A DNA stretch of 64,000 bases. Origin: Acinetobacter sp. B51(2017). GTDB lineage: Bacteria; Pseudomonadota; Gammaproteobacteria; Pseudomonadales; Moraxellaceae. A program made the translations under genes and the position numbers. Under the pieces are notes generated by a model, which worked only from the letters and a program-made list of their open reading frames with translations, made no database searches and had not been told where the DNA came from. The DNA is taken from NCBI RefSeq assembly GCF_003711395.1, contig NZ_PJRJ01000005.1, forward strand, positions 1 through 64,000. The letters run 5' to 3'. The first letter of the stretch is position 1. Each line of letters opens with the position of its first letter. Of this stretch, positions 35,196 through 44,388 are shown piece after piece.

Positions 35196-36019
35196 GATGA
35201 TTTCCCCTTAGGTTGTAATGGTTGGCATGTCGGACAAAATACCGAAGCACGTTGACCCAATTTAATATTTTCTAAGGTGGTTTCGCAGTTTACGCACATT
35301 TCACCCGAGCGCCCATAAGCTAAAAGGGTTTGCTGGAAGTAACCATTTTCACCCATGGCATTGCTGTAGTCTCGCAAGGTCGAGCCACCTAACTCAATAG
35401 CCTGCTTTAAAATTCGTTTAATCTCGAGCACAAGTTTTTCAATTTGCTGCTGAGTTAAATTTTTTGCAGGTTCTGCAGGATGAATGCCTAAATTAAATAA
35501 GCTCTCAGTTGCGTAAATATTACCTACACCCACCACCACATGGTTATTCATGATTGCAACTTTAATGCCAACATTTTTATTTTTTAGCTTGGCTGCTAAA
35601 TAGTGACGATCAAAAGCTTCAGTTAAAGGCTCAGGGCCAAGTGGTGCGAGTAATTTATCTTGTGCATATTGATCCAGCCATAAAATACAACCAAAACGGC
35701 GCGGATCGTGATAACGCAATTCACAATCTTCAAAACGCAGCACAAAGTGGTCATGTTTACGTAAAGGCTCATCTGCTCTACAAATACGGAAGCTCCCCGA
35801 CATGCCTAAATGCCATAGCATGCTGTGCTGTTCAAACTCCGCCACAATATATTTAGAGCGACGTTGTAACGAAATCAACTTTTGACCTTTAAGCGCTTGC
35901 ACATCTTGTGGGATTGGCCAGCGTAAACTACTTTGATATACCGTCACATCCTGCACACATTGCTCCAGCAACGGTTCTAGACTCACTTTAGTGGTTTCGA
36001 CTTCGGGTAATTCAGGCAT
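35192..36019 (-). CDS. mutM: Formamidopyrimidine-DNA glycosylase
   Basis: MutM (Fpg) removes 8-oxoguanine and formamidopyrimidines and nicks the abasic site. The 275-residue enzyme starts with MPELPEVE, in which Pro2 is the catalytic amine and Glu3 the acid. It has the H2TH region (NIYATESLF) and a C-terminal zinc finger CVNCETT...CPTC (about 242-266). It is the first gene of a two-gene operon with ppiC. Confidence 0.97.
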   Translation of the reverse strand: MPELPEVETTKVSLEPLLEQCVQDVTVYQSSLRWPIPQDVQALKGQKLISLQRRSKYIVAEFEQHSMLWHLGMSGSFRICRADEPLRKHDHFVLRFEDCELRYHDPRRFGCILWLDQYAQDKLLAPLGPEPLTEAFDRHYLAAKLKNKNVGIKVAIMNNHVVVGVGNIYATESLFNLGIHPAEPAKNLTQQQIEKLVLEIKRILKQAIELGGSTLRDYSNAMGENGYFQQTLLAYGRSGEMCVNCETTLENIKLGQRASVFCPTCQPLQPKGKSS

Positions 36020-36388
36020 ACCAATTTCATCTTTAATAACAATAAATCTAAGTCAATATGGGGCAAAAGCGAAAAAAAACAAGCCAAATGCCCCGTCCTT
36101 CATCTAAAACTTTAGAATATAAATAGTGGAAAATTTGTTTGAAAAGTAAACATAAATAAATACTAAAAAATGATCATTTTAGAGTAATTTTTAATATTAA
36201 GTTTTTGATAATAAATATAAAATAAATGAAATTGTAGATTTTTTAGCTCTTAATTTATAAAAAATATTTATTAGATAAATAAAAAATAATCCAAGATTTC
36301 TGTGTTGATTTTCTGTAACTTCTGTCGGCATACAACACGTCGTTACTCGGCTTGTCACCTAAAGCATGCCTAGAATTAGGATATTCTT
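36020..36388 (+). promoter_or_regulatory. AT-rich region upstream of oprB with a 14-bp palindrome
   Basis: About 370 bp without a gene, very rich in A and T. It contains the perfect palindrome AAAATGATCATTTT at 36167-36180, a possible operator. No convincing -35/-10 pair can be picked in such AT-rich sequence. Confidence 0.45.
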
Positions 36389-37639
36389 ATGAAAAAAATC
36401 GCCTTGGCTGTATTGCCTTTGACTTTTGCGCCAGCCTACGCTGCCGATGCTTTTGATCCTCAAGGTCAGTACTTGTTGGGAGATTGGAACGGGCAGCGTA
36501 CAGCACTTGCTGAGCAAGGGATTAAATTTGAAGCCAATGCTTTAGTGGATGTGGCTTATTTAGCTGATGGCGGTCGAGATGCTGGGCAAGATCCAAGCGT
36601 TGCCAGTCAATATTGGTTGGGTACTCAACTTGATTTAGAAAAGCTGGCCAATTTAGAAGGTGTTACAGTTCGTGCTGTAGTAACTGCACGTCAAGGGGAA
36701 AGTACCTCAGTTGAAGATTTACAAGATCCAAGCGCACCACATATGGCCAATGTTCAAGGGGCTTTTGGCCGTGGTAACCAAGACACACGTTTATCTGAGC
36801 TATCGATTGAAAAGAACTTTAAACAGCAAGGTTTAAGTATTAAGGCAGGTCGTTTAGGTCTAGGTATGGACTTTAACGTGATGGGCTGTGATTTTAGCAG
36901 TACAGCATTTTGTGCCGCACAAATGGGTAAATGGCAGGGCAATATTTGGATGAATACACCTGTGGCACAATGGGGTGCGCGTGTTAAACAAAAAATTAAC
37001 CCAGAATTAACTGCACAAATTGGGGTCTATGAGTTTAATCCTGACAATGGTAATGGCAGCAAAGAAGAACAAGGTTGGAGTTTAGATACCGATAATGCCG
37101 ATGGGGTGAGCATTCCTGTCGAATTGATTTGGACACCTAAACTGTATAATTTAGCGGGTAGCTATCGCCTTGGTGGGATGTATAACACAGCCGATGACGC
37201 CAAAAATCAAAAAGATGTGGCCAATCCAACAGATGCTAAAAATCGTACCTTTGCAGGTTGGTTAGCCATAGAACAACAATTGACGTCTACAGGTGAGGGG
37301 CGTCGTGGTTTACATTCCTTTGCCAATTTTACATGGCATGATCGAGTGACCAATAAAGTAGATAATTCACAGCAATTCGGGCTTAAATACATTGGTCTAG
37401 CTGATGCTTTACCTCAGGATATTATTGGTTTGGCGGTGAATCGTGTCCATGTTAACCCACGTTTAGCTGAAACGGTGTTTGATGCCAGCGCTGAATATAA
37501 CGTGGAAATTAACTATAGTCATAATCCAACCGCATGGTTAAGCTTACGTCCCAACTTACATTATGTGATTAACCCTGGTTCGACCAACCGTGTTGATAAT
37601 GCCTTTGTTGTGGGATTAACCACCAAGTTAGTGTTTTAA
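36389..37639 (+). CDS. oprB: Carbohydrate-selective porin OprB family
   Basis: A 416-residue outer-membrane porin for sugars. The signal peptide is 1-18 (AYAADAF). The mature protein starts GQYLLGDWNGQRTALAEQGI, the OprB family hallmark, and continues with alternating beta strands. It ends VVGLTTKLVF, with the terminal Phe used for outer-membrane insertion. Relatives carry glucose or other sugars. No sugar dehydrogenase or transporter is adjacent. The long AT-rich upstream region suggests regulation. Confidence 0.92.
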   Translation: MKKIALAVLPLTFAPAYAADAFDPQGQYLLGDWNGQRTALAEQGIKFEANALVDVAYLADGGRDAGQDPSVASQYWLGTQLDLEKLANLEGVTVRAVVTARQGESTSVEDLQDPSAPHMANVQGAFGRGNQDTRLSELSIEKNFKQQGLSIKAGRLGLGMDFNVMGCDFSSTAFCAAQMGKWQGNIWMNTPVAQWGARVKQKINPELTAQIGVYEFNPDNGNGSKEEQGWSLDTDNADGVSIPVELIWTPKLYNLAGSYRLGGMYNTADDAKNQKDVANPTDAKNRTFAGWLAIEQQLTSTGEGRRGLHSFANFTWHDRVTNKVDNSQQFGLKYIGLADALPQDIIGLAVNRVHVNPRLAETVFDASAEYNVEINYSHNPTAWLSLRPNLHYVINPGSTNRVDNAFVVGLTTKLVF

Positions 37640-37643
37640 GATT

Positions 37644-37672
37644 AAAAAACAGGCTGTAACAGCCTGTTTTTA
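37644..37672 (+). terminator. oprB terminator
   Basis: AAAAACAGGCTG pairs with CAGCCTGTTTTT around a 3-nt loop, 5 bp after the stop codon. Confidence 0.92.
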
Positions 37673-37762
37673 TTTTGTAGAGTGCGGCGCTGATACATTG
37701 TACATTTGCGTTTAAGTGGTTATGGTAAATGCCGTAAAATAACATCGTAATGGAATGTACGC

Positions 37763-38866
37763 ATGGCCAAACTCTTTGAAAAAATTAATTTTGGACAATT
37801 ACAACTGCAAAATAAAATCGTCATTGCACCCATGTGCCAATATTCGGCGCTTGAAGGTGAGGTGAGTTATTGGCATGAACAGCAATGGGCCAATTATGCT
37901 TTGTCGGGTGCGGGTTTATGTATTGTTGAAGCCACTGCAGTACAAGACATTGGACGGATTAGTTATGCGGATTTAGGTCTGTGGAATGACATCCAACGCG
38001 CCAAAATCAAAGCATTATTGGCAAAAGTAAAAAGCTTGTCACCTATGCCATTTGGCGTGCAACTGGCGCATGCTGGACGCAAAGCATCCTGTCATAAACC
38101 GTGGGATGGCGGAGGTCAAATTGCCCCTGATCAAGCGTTAGGTTGGCAAACAGTCTCTGCGAGCGAATTGGCATTTGCTGAACATGATCATCCACCACAT
38201 GCCCTCACGACAGATGAAATTCAACAAGTCATTCAAGACTTTGCGACAGCCGCGCGCCGTGCTGTTGATGCGGGTTTTGATTTGATTGAAGTCCATGCTG
38301 CCCATGGCTATTTACTGCATCAATTTATGTCACCGCTGTCGAATCAACGCACTGATGCTTATGGCGGTAGCTTAGAAAATCGCATTCGTTTAACTTTAGA
38401 GGTTTTTCAAGCCATTCAAGCCGCAGTACCTGAAGGTTATCCAATTGGGGTACGTATTTCTGCCAGCGACTGGATGGGAGAGCAGGGGTGGGATGTACAG
38501 TCATCGATTGGTTTAAGCACAGCCTTAGAGCAATTGGGCGCAGTGTATATTCATGTTTCTAGTGCAGGGTTGCATCGTGAACAGCAAATTGATGTTAAAC
38601 CCAATTATCAAGTCGGCTTTGCTGCGCAAATTAAACAGCAGGTGAATATTCCTGTGATTACAGTGGGTTTAATTACCCAAGCGCAGCAAGCAGAACAGAT
38701 TTTGCAGCAGGAGCAAGCAGATGCGATTGGTTTAGCGCGGGCTATATTGTATGAGCCACGTTGGCCTTGGCATGCAGCAGCCGAGTTAGGCGCGCAAATT
38801 GCGATTGCACCGCAATATTTACGTTGTCAACCCCATGGTTTAAAAAACCTATTTCACTCATTTTAA
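37763..38866 (+). CDS. NADH:flavin oxidoreductase (Old Yellow Enzyme, YqjM type)
   Basis: A 367-residue FMN enzyme with a TIM barrel. It matches the YqjM/thermophilic-like class: IAPMCQYSA (Cys near the flavin), QLAHAGRKAS, EVHAAHGYLLHQFMSPLSNQR (active-site HxxH) and VGLITQAQQAEQIL near the phosphate-binding C-terminal end. It reduces activated C=C double bonds with NAD(P)H. The natural substrate is unknown. An AEC transporter gene follows after 16 bp. Confidence 0.93.
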   Translation: MAKLFEKINFGQLQLQNKIVIAPMCQYSALEGEVSYWHEQQWANYALSGAGLCIVEATAVQDIGRISYADLGLWNDIQRAKIKALLAKVKSLSPMPFGVQLAHAGRKASCHKPWDGGGQIAPDQALGWQTVSASELAFAEHDHPPHALTTDEIQQVIQDFATAARRAVDAGFDLIEVHAAHGYLLHQFMSPLSNQRTDAYGGSLENRIRLTLEVFQAIQAAVPEGYPIGVRISASDWMGEQGWDVQSSIGLSTALEQLGAVYIHVSSAGLHREQQIDVKPNYQVGFAAQIKQQVNIPVITVGLITQAQQAEQILQQEQADAIGLARAILYEPRWPWHAAAELGAQIAIAPQYLRCQPHGLKNLFHSF

Positions 38867-38882
38867 CTGATCTTAGCACAGC

Positions 38883-39806
38883 ATGCTGATTGATATTTTA
38901 TTGCCTTTAACCTTGTTGTTAGGCTTAGGTTATGCCTGTATACGTTTTGGTGTGCTGTCTAATGCGCTGTTGCCGCATTTAAGTCAGTTTGTCATTAAAG
39001 TGTCATTGCCTGCGTTTTTACTCAGTGCTTTAGCCAGTAAAAATTTAGCGCAAATTTGGCAGCCGACTTATATTGCGGCTTATGGCTTAGGCTCGTTATT
39101 GGTCTTTGCTGTTGCGATTGGGTATTTTCATTATTATTTGCGGCAACATTTAACCCAAGCCAGTGTTTTGGCGATGGGTGCTTCCATGTCCAATACAGGT
39201 TTTATTGGCAGTGCCATTTTAACCATGTTGTTGGATAGTCATGCCGCTGTGTATTTATCCTTAACTTTAATGATTGAAAACTTATGCATTGTGGCATTGA
39301 TGTTGCTACTTGCAGAAGGTGCCCAGCAGCAACGCACAACCAAGTGGTTGCTCTACCGCAATACGCTATGCAAATTGCTTAAAAACCCAGTCATTTTAGC
39401 CATTTTGCTTGGTATGCTCTTGGCAGCTGTGCAAATCAACCTGCCGTCATGGTTAGTTGATCCGCTACATCGCCTTGGGCAAACGGCTTCGCCATTGGCA
39501 TTGTTTATTATTGGGGCAGGCTTGGTCGGCACAACGCTACACAGTATTGATCGAGAAAGTTTTATTTTGGTGGCGCTTAAATTAATCCTGATGCCTGTGA
39601 CGATTTTTGGCTTATTGTATGTGATGTCTGCCCCCAAAGAGATGTTATATGCGGGCACATTGTTGGCCGCGTTGCCTATGCCAGTCGCATTTGCTATTTT
39701 TGCTGAAAACTATGGTTTGCGACAACGTGCCTTAGCCCCATTAATGCTCAGTACTGTCTTGGGTTTTGCGGTGTTGGCACTGTTATTAAGTAATTGGTAT
39801 ACCTAG
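38883..39806 (+). CDS. AEC-family transporter (auxin-efflux-carrier type)
   Basis: A 307-residue membrane protein with about ten helices in two repeats. The segment SMSNTGFIGSAIL in the first half and the paired ALFIIGAGLVG and PMPVAFAIFAENYG in the second are typical of the AEC family (e.g. MdcF, YfdV). Bacterial members move dicarboxylates or amino acids; substrate unknown. It starts 16 bp after the OYE gene and is probably in one operon with it. Confidence 0.88.
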   Translation: MLIDILLPLTLLLGLGYACIRFGVLSNALLPHLSQFVIKVSLPAFLLSALASKNLAQIWQPTYIAAYGLGSLLVFAVAIGYFHYYLRQHLTQASVLAMGASMSNTGFIGSAILTMLLDSHAAVYLSLTLMIENLCIVALMLLLAEGAQQQRTTKWLLYRNTLCKLLKNPVILAILLGMLLAAVQINLPSWLVDPLHRLGQTASPLALFIIGAGLVGTTLHSIDRESFILVALKLILMPVTIFGLLYVMSAPKEMLYAGTLLAALPMPVAFAIFAENYGLRQRALAPLMLSTVLGFAVLALLLSNWYT

Positions 39807-39836
39807 ACGACTGCCAACTTTGGGGGAGTGCTAAAA

Positions 39837-39856
39837 AAGCGCCCCGTAGGGCGCTT
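39837..39856. terminator. Hairpin between the AEC and Sel1 genes
   Basis: AAGCGCCC pairs with GGGCGCTT around a 4-nt loop. Preceding A run (plus strand) makes a T run on the minus strand, so it suits the Sel1 gene best. Confidence 0.75.
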
Positions 39857-39870
39857 GATGCTTAAAAGGA

Positions 39871-40701
39871 TTAAGCCTTTTTCGCTTTGTTATTACTCAC
39901 GACTTTTTTTGGGCTTGCAGGGGGAGTTGCTTGCGCCTTTTTCGCTTCTGCTGCTAAGGCTTGATTGACGATCTCTAAAGCAGGTTTTGCTTGTGCTACT
40001 TGCGCTTGATCAAGCGCAGTAAAAATGGTCTTGGCTTTGTTTAAATCTTGGCTGACTAAAGAACCACTGGCATATAAATTTCCTAACAACATTAACGAAG
40101 ATACATGACCTTGTTGCCCTAAGCGATGTAGCTCTGTTAAGCCTTGGTTAATTTGCTCGACTTTTTGACTGCGTACACCTTCATTAATCGAATGTGTGGC
40201 AAGGGTATAACCTGCTGCAACATTACCCGCTGCAATGAGTGGACGCAGTTTGGCTTGTGCTGTTTGGCTATCGGCTGCTGTGTGTTTGGCAAACAGTTGT
40301 TCAGCAATTAAAATTGTAGCGTCAGGTGAACCTAAACGATCTGCTGCTTCTAAATAGCTTTGTGCTTTTTTGGCATTGGCTTTTAAGCCTAAACGACCTG
40401 TTTCATAGCTTTTTGCCAATACGAAATTCGCTAAGCTTGAGCCTTTTTTAGCTGCTTGTTGGTAATACTTCAGCGCTTTTTTATCATTTTTGGCAGTGCC
40501 TTGACCCATTTCGGTTAAGTAACCGAGGTTATAATAAGCATCTGCATGACCTGTTTTAGCAACTTTTTCTAAGGCTTTAAATGCCCCAACTTGATCTTTG
40601 GCTTGAATTAAGGTCTTGACCTCAGCAAATGGATCGACTGGATTTGCAAATGCGAAGGTGGTGGTGAGTGCCAGAGCAGTGGCGAGAAGTAGTTTTTTCA
40701 T
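39871..40701 (-). CDS. Exported Sel1-repeat (TPR-like) protein
   Basis: A 276-residue secreted or periplasmic protein. Signal peptide 1-19 (TTFAFANPV). Three or more Sel1 repeats: YYNLGYLTEMGQGTAKNDKKALKYYQQAAKKG (about 56-87, shown in parts as YYNLGYLTEMGQG and KALKYYQQAAKKG), a second one at about 90-124, and a third in about 200-235. The tail is Ala/Lys/Pro-rich and basic. Sel1 repeats bind other proteins; the partner is unknown. Confidence 0.82.
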   Translation of the reverse strand: MKKLLLATALALTTTFAFANPVDPFAEVKTLIQAKDQVGAFKALEKVAKTGHADAYYNLGYLTEMGQGTAKNDKKALKYYQQAAKKGSSLANFVLAKSYETGRLGLKANAKKAQSYLEAADRLGSPDATILIAEQLFAKHTAADSQTAQAKLRPLIAAGNVAAGYTLATHSINEGVRSQKVEQINQGLTELHRLGQQGHVSSLMLLGNLYASGSLVSQDLNKAKTIFTALDQAQVAQAKPALEIVNQALAAEAKKAQATPPASPKKVVSNNKAKKA

Positions 40702-40718
40702 TATTTAGACCTTATTAT

Positions 40719-40780
40719 CCTCAGTCAATGTGCCTTCATCATAGAAGCAATCTTCTAAAAGTAAAGTCCAATCACTGAGG
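40719..40780 (-). promoter_or_regulatory. Structured leader of the Sel1 gene
   Basis: CCTCAGT and ACTGAGG are inverted at the ends of a 62-bp segment, and inside it AGAAG-ATTG-CTTCT forms another hairpin. It stands between the NCS1 permease stop and the Sel1 start. It could end the permease transcript or fold in the Sel1 leader. Confidence 0.35.
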
Positions 40781-40800
40781 ATGCTTAAACTATAAACAAT

Positions 40801-42243
40801 TTATTTGCCTAAAGTTTTTGTTGCTGTTTGCGTCATTAAGGCACGGCTTGGTCGTGCTAAGAAATAATAAAAGCTAGCACCTAAAATTGCCCCAATAAAC
40901 CAGTTAAATGGTGCTACATGTTGTAATTGTGGTACTAAAGTAAACACCAAACCGATCACGACTGCAGGGGCTAAAGCACTTATTGCTTTAGGGTTAAAGC
41001 CATTTTTATACCAATATGCGCCTGAAGGCTGATCGTTAAATAAATCGGCCACTTGTATTTGTTGCTTCTTAATCCAGTAAAAATCGGCAATTAAAATCCC
41101 AAATAATGGGCCAATAAATGCGGCTAATACATCTAAGGTGTAGTGAATTAATTCAGGAGAATTAAATAAGTTCCATGGGGTAATTAAAACGGAACCGATC
41201 GCTGCGATCATACCACCACTACGGAAACTTAACTTTTGTGGCCAAACATTAGAAAAATCAAAACCTGCTGAAACAAAGTTAGCCACAATGTTAATGCCAA
41301 TAGTGGCAGTTAACAGTGTGAGTAAACCAATAATGACGGCGGTGGTGTTGTCAATCATCGCCACAGTTTCCAGCGGATCATGCACCATTTTGCCAAATAA
41401 ACTATAAGTTGCTGAAACAGTCACTACAGTTAAGAGTGAGAAGAAAATAAAGTTAAATGGTAAGCCCCAGAAATTACCTTTACGTACCTGTTGCATCGAC
41501 TTTCCATAGCGTGAGAAATCTCCAAAATTAAGCAAAGGCCCTGAGAAATAGGACACCACTAAAGCAATTGCCACCAAAGTTTGCATGACTTGTTCAGCGG
41601 TGCTGAGGTTTTTACTGCTTAAATTAAAAGAAATATTGCTCCAACCGACTTGTGCTACTAGCCATGCTGCTAAAGCAAACATCACCACATATACCAATGG
41701 CCCTGCCCAATCAATAAATACGCGAATGGCTTGCATGCCTTTCCAAAAGACCAAAGCTTGTAATATCCACATAATGGCAAAGCAGATCCAACCCAGTGCA
41801 GACAAGCCGACAAAACTGCTTTGTGTGAGTGGTGCTAAACTTGGGTAGAACTTAATTAAGACCAACATTAAGGCATTGGAGGCTAACCATGTTTGAATGC
41901 CATACCAAGACACCGCAATAAAGCCACGAATTAAAGCAGGAATATTAGCCCCATAGACCCCAAAAGCCTGACGGGCAATCACGGCATAGGGCACACCCGC
42001 AATTTGACTGGGTTTTGCCACCAAGTTGGCACTGACTTGCACAATCAAAATACCCACAATTAAAGCAATAAATACTTGCCAACTGGCCAGTCTAAGGGCG
42101 AATAAACTGGCTGCGACAATATAACCGCCCATACTATGTACGTCGGACATCCAAAAAGAAAAAATGTTATACCATGACCAATTCTGTTGGGCGGGTGCCA
42201 AATCAGCATTGCTGAGTTTAGGACTATATTGTTGTTCTGACAT
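40801..42243 (-). CDS. NCS1-family permease (allantoin/hydantoin/nucleobase)
   Basis: A 480-residue, twelve-helix transporter of the nucleobase:cation symporter-1 family. The family motifs are ADLAPAQQNWSWYNIFSFWMSDVHSMGGY at the N-terminus (given in parts: QNWSWYNIFSFWMSDVH) and FGDFSRYGKS at about 243. Members include PucI (allantoin), Mhp1 (hydantoins) and CodB (cytosine). The divergent racemase gene suggests a hydantoin or allantoin. Regulation from the shared 167-bp intergenic region is likely. Confidence 0.88.
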   Translation of the reverse strand: MSEQQYSPKLSNADLAPAQQNWSWYNIFSFWMSDVHSMGGYIVAASLFALRLASWQVFIALIVGILIVQVSANLVAKPSQIAGVPYAVIARQAFGVYGANIPALIRGFIAVSWYGIQTWLASNALMLVLIKFYPSLAPLTQSSFVGLSALGWICFAIMWILQALVFWKGMQAIRVFIDWAGPLVYVVMFALAAWLVAQVGWSNISFNLSSKNLSTAEQVMQTLVAIALVVSYFSGPLLNFGDFSRYGKSMQQVRKGNFWGLPFNFIFFSLLTVVTVSATYSLFGKMVHDPLETVAMIDNTTAVIIGLLTLLTATIGINIVANFVSAGFDFSNVWPQKLSFRSGGMIAAIGSVLITPWNLFNSPELIHYTLDVLAAFIGPLFGILIADFYWIKKQQIQVADLFNDQPSGAYWYKNGFNPKAISALAPAVVIGLVFTLVPQLQHVAPFNWFIGAILGASFYYFLARPSRALMTQTATKTLGK

Positions 42244-42300
42244 CGTGCAACTCGACTGTAATTTTGATCAAGTAGGAGCAGATTTTGTGCCAAGCAGTAA

Positions 42301-42319
42301 AATACTCTTAATAAGTATT
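42301..42319. promoter_or_regulatory. Inverted repeat in the NCS1/racemase divergent region
   Basis: AATACT and AGTATT flank a 7-nt spacer in the middle of the 167-bp divergent intergenic region, a possible operator for a shared regulator. No regulator gene is adjacent. Confidence 0.35.
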
Positions 42320-42410
42320 TGAAAAATATTGTTTTAATTTTTTGGTGTACTCTTTGCATACTATGTGCTGATTTATTCTTTTATTTTAAAAAACAATAGG
42401 ATGTCCAAAG

Positions 42411-43109
42411 ATGTCATGCACCATTCAACTGATTAATCCCAATACCTGCTTAGCCATGACCGAGAAAATGGCGCTTGCTGCGCGTCAAGTTGCCTCAAGC
42501 CAGAGCGAAATTATGGCGGTTTCCCCAAAACAAGGCATGCCATCTATAGAAGGCTATTATGATGAAGCCATTGCTGCAGTAGGAGTACTCGATCTAGTTC
42601 AAGCTGCACCACAGGTCAACGGGCATATTATTGCCTGCTTTGGTGATCCTGCCTTATATGCAGCGCGTGAAGTGGCAACTGCCCCCGTAATTGGCATCGC
42701 CGAGGCGGCTTTTCACATGGCAAGTTTGGTGGCAAGCAAATTTAGTATTGTCACGACTTTGCCTAGAACCAAGATTATTGCCGAACACTTATTACAACAA
42801 TATGGATTTAGTGGACATTGCGCCAAAATTCGCTGTATTGATTTGCCAGTACTCGATTTAGAGCAACAACCAGAACATGCTTATCAAGCCTTATTGGCGC
42901 AGTGTTTAGCAGCAAAACAGCAGGATGATATTGGTGCGATTGTATTGGGCTGCGGCGGAATGGCAGAAATGGCAGATCGAGTCAGTCAAGAATTAAAGAT
43001 CCCCATTATTGATGGTGTGCGTGCTGCGGTAAAACTGATTGAAAGCTTACATGGCTTAGGGCTAAAAACCAGTAAATGGGGCGATTATGCCTATCCCAAT
43101 CAAAAATAA
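42411..43109 (+). CDS. Hydantoin/allantoin racemase (Asp/Glu racemase superfamily)
   Basis: A 232-residue enzyme with the two-cysteine racemase fold. Family segments are IQLINPNTCLAMTEKM at the start, ACFGDPALYAAREVATAPVIGIAEAA with Cys about 75, and VLGCGGMAEM with the second Cys about 184. These are the hydantoin racemase marks (usual form INPNT, GCAGM). It could also be allantoin racemase (HpxA). No hydantoinase or allantoinase is in the window. AGGATG lies 8 bp before the ATG. Confidence 0.85.
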   Translation: MSCTIQLINPNTCLAMTEKMALAARQVASSQSEIMAVSPKQGMPSIEGYYDEAIAAVGVLDLVQAAPQVNGHIIACFGDPALYAAREVATAPVIGIAEAAFHMASLVASKFSIVTTLPRTKIIAEHLLQQYGFSGHCAKIRCIDLPVLDLEQQPEHAYQALLAQCLAAKQQDDIGAIVLGCGGMAEMADRVSQELKIPIIDGVRAAVKLIESLHGLGLKTSKWGDYAYPNQK

Positions 43110-43147
43110 GCTAGAATCAAGCCGCATGTAATCTAGAGGATATTGCC

Positions 43148-43393
43148 ATGTTTATTAAAGGTATTAAACGTAACTATGACAAAATTAATGCCGATGACAG
43201 TATTGCCGATGCAGATAAAATTGATGCCTTGCTTTTAGCATTAGGCAAAGATTATTTAATTGACCAACAGGATCGGGTCTATGTTTTTCGAAAGGGCGAT
43301 TTAACGGTTAAATTTGATGCCAAACATGCGCGTGCTTACCATTTTAAAGAGTATGTCGTAAAAGATATGAATAAACTCTTTCATGGCTTTTAA
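43148..43393 (+). CDS. Unknown small protein, 81 residues
   Basis: A short soluble, charged protein with no signal peptide. It starts MFIKGIKRNYDKI and ends VVKDMNKLFHGF, with a Lys/Asp-rich pattern suggesting a small alpha/beta domain. GAGGATA 7 bp before the ATG and a terminator right after the stop support a real gene. I recognise no family. Confidence 0.7.
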   Translation: MFIKGIKRNYDKINADDSIADADKIDALLLALGKDYLIDQQDRVYVFRKGDLTVKFDAKHARAYHFKEYVVKDMNKLFHGF

Positions 43394-43396
43394 GCC

Positions 43397-43424
43397 AAAA
43401 ACCTCCTCAATAGGAGGTTTTTTT
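43397..43424. terminator. Bidirectional terminator before ygfZ
   Basis: AAAAACCTCCT pairs with AGGAGGTTTTT around a short loop. It separates the 81-residue gene from the convergent ygfZ. Confidence 0.92.
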
Positions 43425-43433
43425 AGCCTTGCT

Positions 43434-44162
43434 TTACGCTTGTGGACGTGCCACATCACCATTTAAATCGTCAGGTAAATCTAAAATCTCTAAACCTAAT
43501 GCGCTTAAGGCATCAGGCTTGGCCACCACTAAAGCTTTATAACCTTGTGGTGTGGCAATCGCATTGACCACTTCGACATCATTACTCAGTTTAGTGCTGA
43601 CCTCTGGGGCTGCACCTTGACCTGCAACGAGGTGTAACCAATGTTTAGGTTTGGCTTTAAACCATAAACGTGCCACGATTTCTTGACCCAAATAACAACC
43701 TTTGTCGTAATGCACGCCTTCACGTTGATGTAAACGTAATTCTTGCGGTTGAAATTCGCCTAGGCTCGCGGCACACAGCCATGCTTGACCTGCTTCAATG
43801 GCTGCCAATTGCCACGCTACAATATCGGTTTCTGCTTCAGTAAATGTGGTGCTGTCTGCCGTTAAAGTTGGATAGACCGTACCAAGCTGTTCGAGCTGCA
43901 TTTTTGAAAACGCACCAAACTTTTTAATGTGTTTTGCTAATTCTTCTGCTTGGTCAGCAGTGGTGACAATCACAAAATCCTCGGTATTGCGTTTGGTTAG
44001 CCATAAACCAAATTGAATACGCCCTTTTAAGTTACAAATCGCGGTATAACGGGTCACATTTTCTGCTAAACGCTCGACATGCAGGGTCACTTGGCCTTGT
44101 AGAAATTTTTGTGCATCTACACCCACTAAACTCAGTGCAACAAATGCTGGCGCTGTGCTCAT
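43434..44162 (-). CDS. ygfZ: Folate-dependent Fe-S maintenance protein YgfZ
   Basis: YgfZ (human IBA57) uses tetrahydrofolate to keep certain Fe-S enzymes, such as MiaB, working. The 242-residue GcvT-fold protein has the diagnostic KGCYLGQE motif (about 154-161) with the essential Cys at about 156. The N-terminal segment starts APAFVALSLVGVDAQKFLQGQVT. It is a little shorter than the E. coli protein (326) but a usual size for this family branch. It stands alone, convergent with an unknown gene. Confidence 0.92.
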   Translation of the reverse strand: MSTAPAFVALSLVGVDAQKFLQGQVTLHVERLAENVTRYTAICNLKGRIQFGLWLTKRNTEDFVIVTTADQAEELAKHIKKFGAFSKMQLEQLGTVYPTLTADSTTFTEAETDIVAWQLAAIEAGQAWLCAASLGEFQPQELRLHQREGVHYDKGCYLGQEIVARLWFKAKPKHWLHLVAGQGAAPEVSTKLSNDVEVVNAIATPQGYKALVVAKPDALSALGLEILDLPDDLNGDVARPQA

Positions 44163-44330
44163 AATTGCCTCAAATTAAATTATTTCAGTATTGAAGTTAT
44201 TGTGCATCAAGCTTTTGTTTCAGGCAAACCTAAAACCGCGTCTACTGCTGAGCAAATGTACACTGTAAAATGTATTAAAGCTGCATGACTACATCACAAC
44301 AGCTGTTGAAATAGTTAGATTACAGCTGAC

Positions 44331-44359
44331 TTGACAGCCCTAAAGATGCTTGTTAATTT
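44331..44359 (+). promoter_or_regulatory. Promoter of the rluA-type gene
   Basis: Consensus TTGACA (44331-44336) and TAATTT (44354-44359) are 17 bp apart. Transcription from near 44366 supports the ATG at 44389 as start. Confidence 0.65.
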
Positions 44360-44388
44360 GCCGCCTTTCTTCGCACTTGAACACCTGT

